This document shows positions 3,946 through 5,168 of a DNA stretch of 5,168 nt, in pieces. Below the pieces are notes generated by a model. That model saw only the letters and a program-made list of their open reading frames with translations, was not told the origin of the DNA and did no database searches. Where the stretch lies: positions 1 to 5,168 of the forward strand of contig JASLOV010000234.1 of the NCBI GenBank assembly GCA_030745285.1, in the 5' to 3' direction. The DNA is from Dehalococcoidia bacterium (GTDB taxonomy: Bacteria > Chloroflexota > Dehalococcoidia > UBA2979). Within the stretch, counting starts at the first letter, position 1. Each line of letters begins with the position of its first letter. The translations under genes were made by a program, and so were the position numbers.

Positions 3946-5168
3946 ATGCTGTTTCCAGAGATCCCCGAAGCCGCAGTCTGGGCGATCTACCTGCTGCCGG
4001 TGGCGTCATTCGTCGCGATCGTGCTCTCACTGCGGGTCCTGCCGCGCAGTTTCGGTGGCGTCGCCATCGATGCTGGCGTCATCACGATCGGGGCCGTTGG
4101 GATTTCCTGGCTGCTCGCGCTCTGGGCGCTGGACACCTCGCTCGACCTCGACGGCGAGGCGGTCGGGGTCCTGCCGCACGAGTGGGTGCACATCTTCGAC
4201 CTCGAGGTGCTGCTCGGGGTGCGGCTCGACGGGCTGACGGCGGTGATGCTGGTGGTCGTGACCAGTGTCTCGCTGCTGGTGCAGGTCTACTCGACCGGCT
4301 ACATGCACGGTGATACCGGCTATGCGCGCTACTTCGCGTACATGTCGCTCTTCACGGCCGCGATGCTGGGGCTGGTGGTCTCGTCGAGCCTGCTCCAGCT
4401 CTTCGTGCACTGGGAGCTGGTGGGGCTCTCCTCCTACCTGCTGATCGGGTTCTGGTTCCACAAACCGTCGGCCGCGGCGGCCGCGAAGAAGGCTTTCATC
4501 GTCACCCGCTTCGGTGACTTCGGCTTCATGCTCGCGGTGCTGCTGATCTGGTCGAAGGCCGGCACCTTCGACATCGCCGAGATCAACCACCTGGCGCTCG
4601 AGGGAGCGCCGGCGCTGACATCCGCCGTGCTCGCTGGATTCACGCTCGGCCTGCTCGCCGGGGCCGTCGGCAAATCGGCGCAGTTCCCGCTACACATCTG
4701 GCTGCCCGACGCGATGGAAGGCCCGACGCCGGTCTCGGCGCTGATCCACGCGGCGACGATGGTCGTGGCCGGCGTCTACCTGATCGCGCGCTTCTTCCCC
4801 TCGTTCGAGGCGGCCCCGTCGGAGGTGACCAGCACCGTCGCCTACATCGGCGGATTCACGGCGCTCTTCGCCGCGACGATGGGCATCGTGGCGACCGACA
4901 TCAAACGCGTGCTGGCCTACTCCACGATCTCGCAGTTGGGCTACATGGTGATGGCGCTCGGTCTCGGCGGGTACGTGGCCGCGATCTTCCACCTCTTCAC
5001 GCACGCCTTCTTCAAGGCCCTGCTCTTCCTCGGCTCCGGTTCGGTGAACCACGCCACCAATACCTTCGACATGCGACGCATGGGCGGTCTGCGGCTGACG
5101 ATGCCGATCACGTTCTGGACGTTCCTGATCGCCGCTCTATCGCTCTCCGGCGTCTTCCCGTTGGCGGG
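3946..5168 (+). CDS. nuoL: NADH-quinone oxidoreductase subunit L, N-terminal part (3' end outside window)
   Basis: NuoL (ND5 homologue) is the distal antiporter-like, proton-pumping subunit of the membrane arm. The frame stays open from ATG 3946 to the window end, giving 407 complete codons of a protein usually over 600 residues. The first 80 or so residues hold two hydrophobic segments and a variable loop. LDGLTAVML (94-102) opens the conserved N-terminal domain, and the proton-translocation domain follows. Pump residues are present: Glu157 in HWELVGLSSY, Asp191 in RFGDFG, Lys243 in GKSAQFPLHIWLPDAMEGP, and His349, His353 and Lys357 in HLFTHAFFKALLF. These match E. coli Glu144, Asp178, Lys229, His334, His338 and Lys342. 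The window ends just before the expected FSKDE motif and the long lateral helix. NuoL is told from NuoM and NuoN by the WLPDAMEGPTPVSALIHAATMV wording. The start was chosen for TGATG coupling; no earlier in-frame start fits. Confidence 0.97.
   Translation, partial: MLFPEIPEAAVWAIYLLPVASFVAIVLSLRVLPRSFGGVAIDAGVITIGAVGISWLLALWALDTSLDLDGEAVGVLPHEWVHIFDLEVLLGVRLDGLTAVMLVVVTSVSLLVQVYSTGYMHGDTGYARYFAYMSLFTAAMLGLVVSSSLLQLFVHWELVGLSSYLLIGFWFHKPSAAAAAKKAFIVTRFGDFGFMLAVLLIWSKAGTFDIAEINHLALEGAPALTSAVLAGFTLGLLAGAVGKSAQFPLHIWLPDAMEGPTPVSALIHAATMVVAGVYLIARFFPSFEAAPSEVTSTVAYIGGFTALFAATMGIVATDIKRVLAYSTISQLGYMVMALGLGGYVAAIFHLFTHAFFKALLFLGSGSVNHATNTFDMRRMGGLRLTMPITFWTFLIAALSLSGVFPLA

Noticed and set aside
4027..5052. 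Minus-strand open frames opposite nuoL (4027-4590 and 4690-5052)
   Set aside because: Same low-complexity His/Arg/Glu-rich composition and no recognisable domain; the plus strand here is clearly NuoL.

Overview
The window is one uninterrupted, plus-strand, high-GC stretch of a complex I (NADH:quinone oxidoreductase, type I NADH dehydrogenase) operon. The readable order is nuoC (3' part only), nuoD, nuoH, nuoJ, nuoK, a 62-codon gene that looks DUF2007-like, and nuoL (5' part only). The genes are packed very tightly: nuoC/nuoD and nuoD/nuoH share 4-base ATGA overlaps, nuoJ and nuoK are 2 bases apart, and the largest non-coding gap is 31 bases. No promoter, terminator, tRNA, rRNA, CRISPR array or mobile element was seen, and no gene-free stretch approaches 300 bases.

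Bases 1-1358 encode peripheral-arm subunits. NuoC and NuoD are separate proteins, unlike the fused NuoCD of E. coli, and NuoD keeps the quinone-site His and Tyr. Bases 1355-2854 encode NuoH, which joins the peripheral arm to the membrane arm. It carries about 100 extra N-terminal residues, including one predicted extra membrane helix. Bases 2886-3739 encode the small membrane subunits NuoJ and NuoK. Bases 3750-3938 encode the small soluble protein, which is not a recognised complex I subunit. Bases 3946-5168 encode the first 407 residues of the antiporter-like subunit NuoL. Together these proteins would form the quinone-reducing site (C/D/H) and the proton-translocating arm (H/J/K/L).

Two departures from the common A-to-N order stand out. 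There is no nuoE, nuoF or nuoG between nuoD and nuoH, and no nuoI between nuoH and nuoJ, although NuoI carries the iron-sulfur clusters next to the quinone site. The most interesting structure is around the small gene. An identical 11-base word closes nuoK and closes the small gene, 210 bases apart. Collapsing one copy onto the other would remove the small gene exactly and leave nuoK stopping on a TGATG overlap with the nuoL start. This suggests the small gene was inserted into an older nuoK-nuoL junction.

Organism: a high-GC bacterium with unfused nuoC and nuoD. The arrangement and the NuoC/NuoH wording would fit Chloroflexota (for example the Thermomicrobia side), but that is a weak impression from memory and not established by the sequence alone.
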